DNA of 64,000 nucleotides, from positions 25,441,333 to 25,505,332 of the forward strand of contig VZSR01000520.1 of the NCBI GenBank assembly GCA_013398615.1, read 5' to 3'. Below the pieces are notes generated by a model. That model was given only the letters and a program-made list of their open reading frames with translations. It did no database searches and was not told the origin of the DNA. The position numbers and the translations under genes are program-made. This stretch comes from Brachypodius melanocephalos (taxonomy: Eukaryota > Chordata > Aves > Passeriformes > Pycnonotidae). Positions 12,292 to 21,800 of the stretch are shown here, in pieces. How positions within the stretch are numbered: position 1 is the first letter of the stretch; every line of letters begins with the position of its first letter.

Positions 12292-15200
12292 AGCTTCTGA
12301 TTTTTCATTATCAAGTTCTTATTAATAGATTCTCACATGATTTTTTTTACCATTTTAATAAAAAGATTACCAGGAAAGTAACTAAAATATCTGACTTTTT
12401 TTTTTTTTTAAGCAACAACACCTTACATTTTAATAACAAGCCAAAGAAGTCTTTTTGAGATTAGCATTAGACAGCTACTGATAGAGTTGTCATTTCAAAA
12501 GCATTTAGAGGAAAAATATATTTATCTCCTTGAACATAAAGATTCCTGTTCACATATCTAAATACTGGATACTGTAGTACAAACACTTGAGTACATGTAT
12601 GTCCAATGCTGTGCATAGCTGCTTAGATCCTGAGGTTTACATCATGGTAGTCCCCAGCCCCCTTAGAGTTGCTTAAAGGTGTTTTCTTCTGAGTGGTTCA
12701 CCATGTTCCTGAATTCCTGGTTCCTGCTATACCAATAAAGCAAGAATGTGTGTGTGTACTTTTGAAAAGCTTTCCATTTTCTTGATGCCTTGGGAAAGAA
12801 TTAGGTATTATGAAGGACAACTCATTACTGGCTGCCTTTGCTTCTGTGAATACTCCTAAGGCTGGATGGAATCCTGAAAGACTTGCAAGGTCTCTTATCC
12901 ATGATGGAATGATTTGCTTTGGCTGTGTATTATTCCCTTAAGGTGGTCTTTGTCCCTTGTTTTGCTGTTATGTGCAACATTCAGAATTCACCATCCAATA
13001 CAAGTCTCTTGGGGGGAAAAGCTCTATTAAGTCAGAAATGCTGCTTGTAGAATTACTGTTGCTCTGGAATACAGCCATTCAGCAAGAATGCCTCTGATGG
13101 TGTAATAGCTTTTCACACCGTATTTGTTACCAGGTATCTGAAGCAGAAAACGTCTAAACACAAACACTATTTAATTTTAAAATGCAGTTTTAAAATGGTC
13201 TCAAAACAGATAGCACTCAATTGTCACTTCAGATATATGTAAAGAGGCTTCTGCCTTTTAAATTCACCTGGGAAATGGTTTTTTTATAGTGAGGTGTTGA
13301 AAAATATGTGAAAGGAGGTCTTTAGAATTTGAATACTTTGTAACTTGAGGGAATGGTAAGCCTGACAATCATTCAGTGGAATAGAGTTCCTTGTCCATTC
13401 CTCAACTGATTTGCTTCACTCCAGCAAACTAGCTTCACCACCAGTAAAGGGAAATTTCTGTTACTGTGCTGTGGGCAAGAGCAATTCAGGTGCAGACATC
13501 TGCTCATGTGTCTGTAGGGAACTGCAGCTTCTGACAGACATGGTAGCAGATAGCTGGATGCATTGACTTGAGCTGCTTATGCTGCTTTTTAAGTAAATCC
13601 AAGCTCTCTGTTTTCTAGAGTTGTTGAAGACATTGTCACTGAAAGTGAATGTCAAAATCTAACAAATGGCTGTGTTTTTTATTGATAGTTTTGGAAATGT
13701 GCAAGCTTATGAAGGAACAGTAAAGTTATTTCCTTAAAGCTTTTAACTCAGCTTAATTCCAAGTTACTTTTTAAGAGAATTTAGTGGATTTTGGTGCTAA
13801 AGAGTAACTGACCGGTATAGATACTGTGTAATTTAGTATAGGAGGTAGCTTTATAAAAAGCTTTCCGTGAAAACATTAGCTTTTGTGATTTGTAATGAAA
13901 GATGGCATAGAGGTCACTATTTTACAGTTACCCATTGGGAATAAATCTTTTGTATCCAGAAGAAAAATTATGTGTTTTTGTCAAAATGCAAAGAGTTACT
14001 CTGGAGAGCTAGCTGCATGCTCTTAATTACTCTTGGTACCAGTAGCTGATAAATATGTAATTATATTTTCACTTGTGTTAAGTGAGTGTGCTGTCTTTAA
14101 GGAGCTAGAATCTCATGCTAAGAAAGTGGATAGAGGGACATGTCATATGCTTTGTGACTTCTGAAAAAGCTATTTTTGTGTGCCTCCCACTGATGCCTTA
14201 AATTGTCAATATTTAGATTATTGAATTCAGTAGTGTAAAAATCTGTAATCTTGCTTTTACAGAGTGAGAAGCTTCTCTTGTATGATACTGTACAAAGTGA
14301 ACTAGAAGAGAAGATTAGAAGACTTGAAGAAGACAGACATAGCATTGACATTACCTCAGGTAGATGGAAATTCAGTTTGGGTTTTTTTTCATTTGTTTTT
14401 AATCTTCTGCTGGCTACTAATCAGTTGACTGTACACATAGTATTTCTGGTGAGTTTTAGGTTATTTGCTAGAATGCTATTCAGCTGTAGATTTTGGGCAG
14501 GAGGGTCGAATTTAAACTTTAACTTTGATTTAATAGTTGTCAGCATCCCCTTTGTCTTTTGAGTGTATTAATCTGTGCCTACAAAATCTTGTAACACCTT
14601 TATTCTGTTTAAAAACAGCATCTCATCAGAAAATGTTATTTTTCATTTGTGGACAATGTTTTCTGCTATAAAAAGAGCTAAATATGAAAATGTTTCTGAT
14701 TCATAGTGTGTTCTTATTTTATTATATCTTTTCAGAATTATGGAATGATGAGCTCCAGTCCAGGAAGAAAAGGAAGGATCCATTTAGCCCAGATAAGAAG
14801 AAACCTGTTGTTGTATCAGATATCCTTTTACTGAAATAATTTTTCTTTCTAGTAGTGTTTGCAGTTTTATAGCTAATTTTATTACAAGTGTCATTAATAT
14901 CAAGTTGCAGTGATAATGCATTATCAAAACTGATTCTTGCTTGGCAGACGTTATTCTAATTCAGATTAGAGAAGCCATGTTAACACATCCATCCCATCAT
15001 GAAAATTGAAATTAAGGTTCTCTTACCTAGATTCTAGTTTTATGTAGAAAATGTTTCTAAAAGTTGATTTTTCTAACTCTTAAAGAAAAATAGCTTTACA
15101 AGACAAAAGCAGAATCAAGTTGAGCCACTTGAACTTCACCAACTGCTATATAAATAGCATTGGATTCTGTGAATTGTGAGTTACCCTGCCATTTTAGATT

Positions 15201-18200
15201 ATATTCCAAACCAAAAGTACCAATACAGTATTAGGTATAAAATCTCAGCAATTTCAGGCAGTTTATAAAGCTAAAAATCCTTTCATTGGTGAAGTAATTA
15301 ATTTGTTCTTTTTGATTGTATCTTAGAAATAGTTGTGAACTTGTCAGATCTGTGCAAAGCAAATACCTAGAAATTTTACACAGCTTTTGATTTGTAATTT
15401 TTTGCTATTTAGAGAAAAACAAATTTGAAAGTGGTTTAAGATTTTTAAAATTTCAGATGGAATTTTAAGTTTAAGCTTGCTCTCCATTTTAGGAGATTTT
15501 TTTTAAAACATCCATAGCACCTTTGCTAAACTTATTTTTCAGAGATGAAATGGGGAGAAACGAAGTACAAAGTGAAGACCATTGTAATGGAATAGCTGTA
15601 CTATATGGAATTTTGATTTGAGGTTCATGTATTGCTCTAATACACATTTTTTACTTTGCAGTTGATAGTTTAAGGAAGGGGGCTTTCTACCTCCTGTTTT
15701 TTGGATATTTGATACTCAGATATGTGGTGCTGACCACTTTTCTCCTAAAGATACATGTTGCAGAATACTGCAAAAATAATTATTTTATTTAAGCTGATAC
15801 TAGTGTAGGTGATGTTTTGCAGTGGTACATTGAAATTGCAATGAATTTTAATTGTAATTTGAGTTATTGCAAACAGACTAATTTTTGAACTGTTAGGAAT
15901 GGAATGGTTGTATCTCAACTGTTTATCTTATGTGAAACTCCAGTAGCCTGGATATCTACGTACTATTATTAGCTCTTTTAATAATTTTTAAAGTGTACTT
16001 CTAGGTTGCATTATTCAAAGATGGATGTGTTTGCACTGAGCTTTTACTTTGTATTGGTACACTTTTGTGAAAGATCTACAGAACAGAGCTATTAATATCT
16101 TTCTGCAAACATTACAGTATTTTTTATTATTTCTGTTTGAAAGAGTTTTCCCTAACGTTTTCACGCCCTTATATAGTTTATATGTTACAAGACCTTGATA
16201 TACTTGAAGACTGGACAACAATAAGGAAGGTAAGATGAAAGGATGAATGCCGGTGACTGTGGGTTTAGCTGGGTTCATGTCTAGTCCTTTTGCTACTTAA
16301 AAATATGTAACTGGATTTCTTACATGATCGAAACACTAAATAGATTCTTATTTCTTCAGTAGTCAGTTAATCCTTTCGCTTCAATCTGTGTTATTGCTAT
16401 TTCTTCTGATTCTACCCAAATTGTACGGAGGAAACCATTAATGGGGTGCAAGAGGGTCTCTAAAATGGGGACTCCATATTTTTCCATGAAAGAGTGAGCC
16501 TAAAGCCTGTGTTAAGTGAATCTGCTTTCTCATAGTTTAGGCTAATTGGATAGAAACTATGCTAGGATAGTCTGATAGAATTTTGCTTTTTGTGAAGGTT
16601 TTTTAAAATCTCATATGGCACATTTTCATATAGTGAGATTTTTATTTTAAGAATATTGCTGTGCTTTGACCTCTCCTTTTTTTACATAAAAATGAGGAGC
16701 TGTGTTTCCTCAGATTACAAGAAAATCATGGTTTATAAGAAGAGAAATTTGTTTAGTCAGTTGATGTATTTGAAAAAATAAATGCAGCTTTTAATTGGAT
16801 AATGCCTTTTTTAGATTTTTGTGAGACTGTTGAAGGATCTTGCTGTAATGAAATGCTATTCTTGCTTTGCACCTGCAGTCAGAAAGCTTCTCCAAGTATC
16901 CTAGTGGTTCCCAGCTTATGGAATAGCAAACCACTTAGGTGGATTCAAAAACTTGGTGAGGAGTTGGCTCTGAGTCAGTTTCTATCCTGTTTTTTCCCTG
17001 TACCGATTTCCTAAACAAGAAGTAAAATGTGACCTTTATGTGACAACTTGTCTGACTTTTCTCTTTCTATCACATCAGAGGAAGAGACACAAAATATCTT
17101 TCGCTCAAGTTCTTTTCTGTAGTTTTACATAATTTTAAACTATATCAACAAACCCAGGATCTACTAGGGTTTTGCCTTTTCTGTAAATAATTTTAAAAAT
17201 CCTCAAACTGCAAACAAATTAACCCCCAAAAACTCTTGAGTGCTTTTTTTTTTCAAGGTTATGTGTGGTCTGCAGTTTGCATGAAGTAACTGTTGTGAGC
17301 TTATAACATATAAATTAAAAGACTAGATTGTTCATATAGCATTTTGTTTTTCAGAATGAGTTAATGTCATTTTATGTTTTCTTGACAGAATTACATAAGA
17401 GCAATTTTGAGGATTAAATTTAGAAAAGCTTGCGTTATTGAAATCAAAACTTAATAAAGAAAGTGATTTTTCACCCTCAAAATGCTTTTTTATTTAGCTA
17501 CCAAGTCATCATTGAACAGATTTTTATTTTATAATTCTCATTGTATTTTATGTATGTAAGTGCAAGTATATACTTGCATGTAAAAGCAAATACCACTGCA
17601 TCTTGCTCCACAACTAAAGCTGGCAGTTAAGACAAAATGACTCTGCCTGCTGACTAACTTGAATTTTCTTTTGTGTTTCAAGGCAATGGCTACGCTGGGA
17701 CCACACAGGGTAAAGCCAGAACGTAAGTAATCGTGGTCTAGCTTCACAAGACAGAACTTGCTGTGTCCAGTGATGCAAACTGCATCCAGGCAGATTGTAT
17801 TTATTATAGTACTGGTGCAGTGATGGAGGATGGGATGAAGTAGCTGGAAGATGTTGCTTTTGTGTTTCCCTCCTCTCAAGTGCTGATACCTATAGCTTGA
17901 TTGCTGTTGTTTCTGTTGACACAAATTCTAGAAAAATATCAACAAAAGTTCAGGCTTCTAACAGTGGTTTACTTCATACTCACATTCATATTTGCAAGCT
18001 ATGCCAGTGTTTGCACAAGATTAAGCAAACCTAAGAAAACTAAGAGCATCTGAACCTTACAGGTGCATTTCAAAGGATTCTCACACTGACTGCAGGCTAC
18101 AACCCTGAAAAAGCAGAGCTGTGGGAAAGGAGTGGTGTTCATATTTGGCACTGAAGTGAGAAGCATGTTCTTGCTAAGTAAAATCACATATTTGGAGGTG

Positions 18201-20365
18201 AGGAGGAAAAGGGACAGTAGGCATGTAGGTGATAGCTTCTATTTGAAAATGAAAATATAACTTTTAATTATCTGACTGGAAATAAAAAGGTCTATTGCTT
18301 CCCATTTCATGCAGTTATTAAGAGACAGACTACTGTTGGAAAAAATACGTATTCTGTGTAAATAACTTGATGAAAGTGTATTTAACCACCTAATTGATTT
18401 CTGTGAAGTCAATATTAAATCATTTTTATTATTTAATTTAGCACCTGTCAAATTAGAAAAGCATCTACACAGTGCTAGATCTGAAGAAGGAAGACTCTAT
18501 TATGATGGCGAGTGGTATGGACGAGGGCAGACGATATGCATTGATAAGAAAGATGAATGTCCTACAAGGTAAACATTATTTAGTTTATGCAGCTCTGTAC
18601 ATTCATGTTGAGCAATAACTAGGATTATGGCATTGAAGAGTAAGGCCTTTGTGGAAATACTGCCACCTCGGTGACATTTACTTGTTCATCTTGGAAGACA
18701 GGCATTACCAAAGATGAGTGCTGACTTGTGAAAGAGGTTAGTAAAGGTTGGAATTGGCTGAAGGGTTGTCAAGTTAGGAGCTCTGAAACAATTTAAGCTG
18801 TTACTACTTTCTGTTGGCCTTTGAGTAATTTTTTTCTAGTATCTTGGGTATTTGTTGCTTTGAGAATTTGATCTGTTGGCCCACTCAAAAATGCTTAATT
18901 ATGGAAAAACACTTTATGCTGTTGAAGATAAGCTTTGTTTTCTGTTGATCAGTGCTCTGAAAGAAGAGAGGAACTTTTTTATGATTTCTTCTCTTAAGAA
19001 AGGTTCTACCATGGAACAGCCTAAATATTAGAGTTCAAATTTGGTTGAACGTTTAAGATCTGTAAGTGTATTTTCTCTGTATGGATAATATTTGTAAATT
19101 CTAGAAGTCTGAGTGTATTTTAAATGAAATGTATGTTTTACCTTTTACTGAATGGGGCAAATAAGTCTAAGCCCAGTGTGGATTAAATATGCACATGTAT
19201 TCAGGAAAATTGATTTTGATTTCATGTGTCAGTAGTTTACTGTAGAATTAATTGGCTGTTTCTCTTCTTCCTTGTGTATGGTGAAGAGGAACAAATTTTG
19301 GTGATTTTGGTGTTTGTTCAGGCTTGAAACAGGAAGGTATTTTAGTAAATTACAGATTGTAATGAAATGAAAAAAACTCTGGATTAATTTAGCAGAACAC
19401 AGCAGTTGTACTGGACCAAGTAAAGATCTTAGTATCCAGTGTCTGACAAAAGCCAAGAGCTGATGCTTAGCAGGGCAATCATGCAGTGGAGCTTTCCTGG
19501 GCTTTCAAGACCCCTGCAATGTCTACAACTAAAGGGAATTGTCAGCCTTAGTATGAAATAGATCTTTGTTCTATTAACTGTTACAATCTTTGGTTTTGTG
19601 CTTTCTGTTTTCCCCATCAACCTACTTGAAATGGTATTTTTTCTGTGGGGTATGAGGAAGGAGTTTTCTTCACTATTCGTGTTAAAAGTTACCACAAGGA
19701 GCATAAAAGCAGGGCTCATTTAGCAGTGAATCAGTAAATCAGTTTGCAGTTTATTTATTATGGTCTTGGTATAATGAGTAAGAGTTGAATACATTTTAAA
19801 TCATGCTTTAAATCATGGCTTCAGATTGTTCAGCTTTTTTTCAAGTACTTCATATTCAGTGTAATTTCAAGGCTTTTCTTGTGTTTTTTTGGTTTTTTTT
19901 TTTTTTTACTATGGGTAGTTTATTGTGTTTTCTCTGTATGACTGTTGTTCTTTTAAACTATTAAAGTATTTGTACCTGTTAGGGTTTTCTCGTAAGAGAA
20001 TAAAATAGGTGGCTGAAACATTAGCTACCTTCTCTAGAGACATTTGCAGTTGCCAAGGAATTGTGTTAAAACTATGCTTAGAGTGGTGCTAGTATCTTTT
20101 GGGCCTAGCATTTACAACTAATGCATATTTTCATTTACTGTGTGAAAATACAGCTGCAGTTTTAGGTTATTTTTAGCTTATAAGCTTTCTAAATTCCTCT
20201 TGTTTTTCTTCCCCTGACCCTTCTTCCCTCATTTTCTGTAGTGCCATAATTACAACAATTAACCATGATGAAGTTTGGTTTAAAAGACCGGATGGAAGCA
20301 AGTCTAAGCTGTATATTTCTCAGCTACAGAAAGGAAAATATTCAATAAAGCATAACCACAACTGA
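42..20365 (+). CDS. BRMS1L: BRMS1-like transcriptional repressor, SIN3-HDAC subunit (10 coding exons)
   Basis: Ten exons join in phase to 972 nt, encoding 323 residues plus TGA. The product matches the BRMS1/Sds3 family, nuclear subunits that bridge SIN3 and HDAC1/2 in corepressor complexes. Visible in the protein: an acidic Ser/Glu-rich N-terminus (about 1-55); a charged, helical, coiled-coil-prone region (about 55-180) including [18 protein letters not shown]; a basic nuclear-localisation-like cluster RKKRK at 187-191; two sumoylation-type motifs VKPE (237-240) and VKLE (243-246); and a conserved C-terminal region with [14 protein letters not shown] and [10 protein letters not shown]. The start at 42 has A at -3 and gives the family N-terminus MPVHSR. 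Length equals the mammalian protein as I remember it. Recognition of the family member rests on remembered sequence, since no search was run. Intron 6 is AT-AC; the other eight are GT-AG. Confidence 0.96.
581..640. repeat. Alternating purine-pyrimidine tract, (TA/TG/CG)-rich
   Basis: About 60 bases built mainly of CA/TA/TG/CG dinucleotide steps, for example TGCGTGTGCATAC and ACGTGTGTACGTACATAT. It is a degenerate dinucleotide repeat at the downstream edge of the CpG island. Confidence 0.7.
1121..1230 (-). repeat. CR1 LINE 3'-end fragment
   Basis: Reads CATAGAATATGCTGAGTTGG followed by AAGGGACCCACCAGGAT, the reverse complement of a CR1 3' terminus with its short tail repeats. The same subfamily end recurs near 11322. 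Heavily truncated, old and non-coding. Boundaries are approximate. Confidence 0.8.
4782..4872 (+). CDS. BRMS1L: BRMS1L coding exon 2 (codon 46 to part of 76)
   Basis: Encodes [20 protein letters not shown] followed by [10 protein letters not shown], the start of the helical Sds3-like region. The acceptor is TTCTTAG and the donor CA|GTAAGT, a near-consensus site. The split codon CA+A encodes Gln76. Confidence 0.95.
5496..5943 (-). repeat. CR1 LINE 3' UTR fragment, reverse orientation
   Basis: Begins ATCATAGAATCATTAAGGTT and continues through phrases typical of the reverse complement of the CR1 3' end: TCCAACCATTTACCTAACAG, GGCAGCCTGTTCCAGTGC, CAGCTGCTGCTCACAGG and TTGTCCTTCTTTGGACA. It is 5'-truncated in its own orientation, as CR1 copies usually are. 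Not functional. Confidence 0.9.
7572..7599. repeat. Perfect 13-bp inverted repeat with 2-nt spacer
   Basis: TTTAGTGATTCCA, then GA, then TGGAATCACTAAA: a flawless 28-base palindrome within intron 2, eight bases before a local direct duplication. It could form a hairpin or cruciform. It is too short to be a microRNA precursor. Confidence 0.9.
7607..7789. repeat. Two-copy imperfect direct repeat (period about 105)
   Basis: Unit 1 (7607-7692) and unit 2 (7712-7789) both start TAAAATAAAAATACTT and share TTACACTTCCTTTT, GCAGGAATGTAA, a TTATAATAAT/TTGTAATAAT stretch and a GCAAC end. They differ by substitutions and a few small gaps, so this is a fairly old local tandem duplication. Confidence 0.85.
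8308..8435 (+). CDS. BRMS1L: BRMS1L coding exon 3 (part of codon 76 to part of 119)
   Basis: Encodes [20 protein letters not shown] followed by [20 protein letters not shown] and VA, in the conserved Sds3-like region. The acceptor is TTTTAAG and the donor GCAG|GTAGGC. The split codon G+GT gives Gly119. A longer open frame from 8126 to 8452 merely reads through this exon from the flanking introns. Confidence 0.95.
8436..11074 (+). other. BRMS1L: Intron 3
   Basis: GT-AG intron of 2.6 kb ending GATTACAG. AT-rich throughout. I see no repeat family, RNA gene or open frame worth reporting. Confidence 0.9.
11075..11154 (+). CDS. BRMS1L: BRMS1L coding exon 4 (part of codon 119 to 145)
   Basis: Encodes [20 protein letters not shown] then SRQHCE, in the predicted coiled-coil part. 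The donor TGTGAG|GTTGTG is weak (T at +3, T at +5), but it is the only choice that keeps the conserved HCE-SEK junction. A better-looking GTGAGG begins five bases upstream at 11150 and would shift the frame. Confidence 0.93.
11322..12236 (-). repeat. 5'-truncated CR1 LINE with 3' part of the reverse-transcriptase ORF
   Basis: On the minus strand, 12237-11767 translates to a degraded CR1 ORF2 tail with recognisable pieces: [12 protein letters not shown] (usually a LSKFADDTKLGG-like motif), [35 protein letters not shown] and [13 protein letters not shown]. Bases 11322-11766 are the 3' UTR, ending in the CR1 terminal motif near 11325. The catalytic motifs are not included, so it is a dead copy. 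Confidence 0.9.
12241..12289. repeat. Compound microsatellite (TC)n(TA)n
   Basis: A (TC)n run to 12260 passes directly into an uninterrupted (TA)n run to 12289, abutting the 5' end of the CR1 copy. Likely to vary in length between individuals and prone to assembly error. Confidence 0.95.
14263..14359 (+). CDS. BRMS1L: BRMS1L coding exon 5 (codon 146 to part of 178)
   Basis: Encodes [20 protein letters not shown] then [12 protein letters not shown], a heptad-rich coiled-coil segment. The acceptor is CTTTTACAG and the donor CTCAG|GTAGAT. G+AA makes Glu178. Confidence 0.95.
14360..14735 (+). other. BRMS1L: Intron 5
   Basis: Short GT-AG intron of 376 bp ending ATCTTTTCAG. AT-rich with nothing else recognisable. 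Confidence 0.93.
14736..14819 (+). CDS. BRMS1L: BRMS1L coding exon 6 (part of codon 178 to part of 206)
   Basis: Encodes [20 protein letters not shown] then KKPVVVS, including the basic nuclear-localisation-like cluster RKKRK (187-191) and DKKK. The acceptor is TTTTCAG. The exon ends GTATCAG directly before ATATCCTTTT, a U12-type donor. The last G joins GC of exon 7 to give Gly206. Confidence 0.95.
14820..16164 (+). other. BRMS1L: Intron 6: U12-type AT-AC intron
   Basis: The intron starts ATATCCTTTT at 14820, which matches the minor-spliceosome 5' site ATATCCTT exactly. TTCCCTAAC at 16148-16156 differs from the U12 branch consensus TTCCTTAAC at one position. The intron ends GTTTTCAC at 16164, about 9-10 bases after the branch adenosine. 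Joining TCAG to GCCCTTATATAG restores the conserved [15 protein letters not shown] frame. No GT-AG pair does this. The interior of the 1345-bp intron is AT-rich with no repeats I recognise. Confidence 0.94.
16148..16156 (+). promoter_or_regulatory. BRMS1L: U12 branch-point sequence of intron 6
   Basis: TTCCCTAAC, one mismatch from the U12 snRNA-complementary consensus, placed at the short distance to the 3' splice site that U12 introns require. A polypyrimidine tract, which major introns need, is lacking downstream of it. Confidence 0.88.
16165..16229 (+). CDS. BRMS1L: BRMS1L coding exon 7 (part of codon 206 to 227)
   Basis: Encodes [20 protein letters not shown] then K after Gly206. It is preceded by the AC end of the U12 intron and followed by the donor AAG|GTAAGA. 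The ATATAG inside the exon (16171-16176) looks like an AG acceptor, but using it would delete conserved residues and break the frame. Confidence 0.95.
16230..17682 (+). other. BRMS1L: Intron 7
   Basis: GT-AG intron of 1.45 kb ending GTGTTTCAAG. AT-rich with nothing recognisable inside. Confidence 0.9.
17683..17722 (+). CDS. BRMS1L: BRMS1L coding exon 8 (codon 228 to part of 241)
   Basis: A 40-base micro-exon encoding [13 protein letters not shown], with acceptor TTTCAAG and donor AAC|GTAAGT. It carries the first sumoylation-type motif VKPE. Mammals have VKTE here by my recollection. The split codon C+CA gives Pro241. Confidence 0.94.
17723..18441 (+). other. BRMS1L: Intron 8
   Basis: GT-AG intron of 719 bp ending TTTAATTTAG. 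No feature recognised. Confidence 0.9.
18442..18568 (+). CDS. BRMS1L: BRMS1L coding exon 9 (part of codon 241 to part of 283)
   Basis: Encodes [20 protein letters not shown] then [20 protein letters not shown] and T. Contains the second VKxE motif (243-246) and the conserved [11 protein letters not shown] segment of BRMS1-family C-terminal regions. The donor is AAG|GTAAAC. AG+T completes Ser283. Confidence 0.95.
18569..20241 (+). other. BRMS1L: Intron 9
   Basis: GT-AG intron of 1.67 kb ending TTTTCTGTAG. Contains a poly-T run near 19890-19907; otherwise AT-rich with nothing assignable. Confidence 0.9.
20242..20365 (+). CDS. BRMS1L: BRMS1L terminal coding exon 10 (part of codon 283 to stop)
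   Basis: Encodes [20 protein letters not shown] then [20 protein letters not shown] and TGA at 20363-20365. The C-terminal tail KHNHN is two residues longer than the KHS end I remember for mammals. The shorter N-terminus encoded by exon 1 offsets this, so total length stays 323. Confidence 0.95.
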
Positions 20366-21496
20366 CCATTGCTCACCGGATATGAAACAGGTGGTATTGC
20401 CATGCGCGATGTGCCATGGGGTGAAAACTGTATTTAATAGTGTTTTGTATTCCTTATATATTTACAGCAGTATCTAATGTGTATTGGTCGTGCTGTATGT
20501 AAGCTTCATATGGACGGCCTTCAGAAACCTGAGGAGGGTAAATCCTATTAACAGACATTTTGCCTCTAAATTGGGTCCAGTGCCTAAGATATGAAGTATG
20601 CTCTTCAAGTATAATGCTTCAAAACTTATCATATTTGTAAACTGAAAAAAAAAAAAGTTGTTTTTCCATTGGTGACCAGTTGGTGTGAAAAGAAATGATA
20701 ACCATAATTACCAGCAACTCATTTTATTTTCAGTGACTATGTAATGCTTCTCTCGTGGATGTAAATTTAGCCTGCTCAGCTGTTGCTTTTGGAATAGACT
20801 GTAACATGCATACACATTCTTTTATCCAAAGTGTGCTGATTTATTACAATTATTGTCCTCAACAGCTCCGCTAGTACCGACTGTATTATATTTTGTAAGG
20901 TTTACTATATTGCTTGTAATGAGACAAACCCAATATTTTGAACTATGTTTTTGAAGAGCACTTTTCTAGTGTAGGACCCTATTCTATAGCAGACAAATCA
21001 TTGGTGATGTTTGTTCTTGATTGCCAGCAGAATTTATGCATAAGGTAGACAGTGTTGCACCAACCTGTGTTATAAGTAGCCCACAGAGAACGACTGAGGG
21101 ATGGTTACATAAATGCTGTTGCATGGCCTGCATGTTTAGTCCACAGTTGTATGAAATACGACAAATTTTTGTTAGGAAAGGAAAAATATTTCCCCAGGAA
21201 GTCATATATCTGTGAGAATTTATATCTGGGAGAATGAGTTTTTCACCAAACACTATTTTCAAAGTTTTTGTACCCCATTTCATCTTATTGTACACCGGAA
21301 GTATTTCATGCAGCTTAGGAAGCTGAGTGTCTTTTAAAGTCTTGCTCTTGTAGCCACAGAGAAAAAGTCCTAAATGCTTGATGTTACTGTGATGTGCTTC
21401 GAGCATCTAGAATGATAGATGGGATTGTTGAAGAATTGTTAATGCGTTGGTTATGTGCACTTTAATCTCCACTTACGATGATTTCTTCTTGGAGAA

Positions 21497-21537
21497 AATA
21501 AAGCGTCCATTTGCTTTAAATGATCACAGCAAATAAA
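21497..21537 (+). terminator. BRMS1L: Possible proximal poly(A) signals
   Basis: AATAAA at 21497-21502 and again at 21532-21537, followed by TTTTTATTGT and TCGTCTCTTCTAGTG, which could act as downstream U/GU-rich elements. These would give a 3' UTR of about 1.15 kb. Confidence 0.5.
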
Positions 21538-21776
21538 TATTTTTATTGTAACATATAAATTAATCGTCTCTTCTAGTGCAGGATGGTAAGTACTTTCCAA
21601 ATGCCACATCAGTTTCTGCTGAGTGATGCTTTTCTACACTTGTATGACATTATAAATCAAATGTACATAAAGTATCAATTGACATGTTGGCTTTTAAGAC
21701 TATGAACTGTATGTATACAGTTGTTTGATAAACTTTTTGTAATTAAATATTTGCATTTTTTAACTTAGTATATATA

Positions 21777-21782
21777 AATAAA
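21777..21782 (+). terminator. BRMS1L: Likely distal poly(A) signal
   Basis: AATAAA followed by a clear GT/T-rich stretch (ATGTGGTAGTGG and TTTTATGTTGTTTCG) about 10-45 bases downstream, the normal arrangement for cleavage near 21795-21805. Confidence 0.6.
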
Positions 21783-21800
21783 TGATATGTGGTAGTGGAC

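Larger units (their letters stand above)
11155..14262 (+). other. BRMS1L: Intron 4
   Basis: GT-AG intron of 3.1 kb. The first third is dominated by a CR1 copy (about 11322-12236) followed by a (TC)n(TA)n microsatellite. From 12300 on it is AT-rich with a poly-T run near 12400 and nothing else assignable. Confidence 0.9.
20366..21800 (+). other. BRMS1L: BRMS1L 3' UTR
   Basis: About 1.4 kb of AT-rich untranslated sequence between the stop codon and the likely distal poly(A) site. It shows no continuing open frame. The end is inferred from poly(A) signals, not from transcripts. Confidence 0.75.

Noticed and set aside
11767..12325. Overlapping ORFs of 60-156 codons on both strands
   Set aside because: They are translations of a decayed CR1 copy and an adjacent microsatellite, not host genes.
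14251..14562. 103-codon ORF around exon 5
   Set aside because: Covers exon 5 plus intron 5 read-through, and its apparent start is intronic.
16171..16176. ATATAG as a GT-AG acceptor for exon 7
   Set aside because: Would delete conserved residues after Gly206 and needs a GT donor that exon 6 does not have at the required position. The AT-AC solution fits fully.
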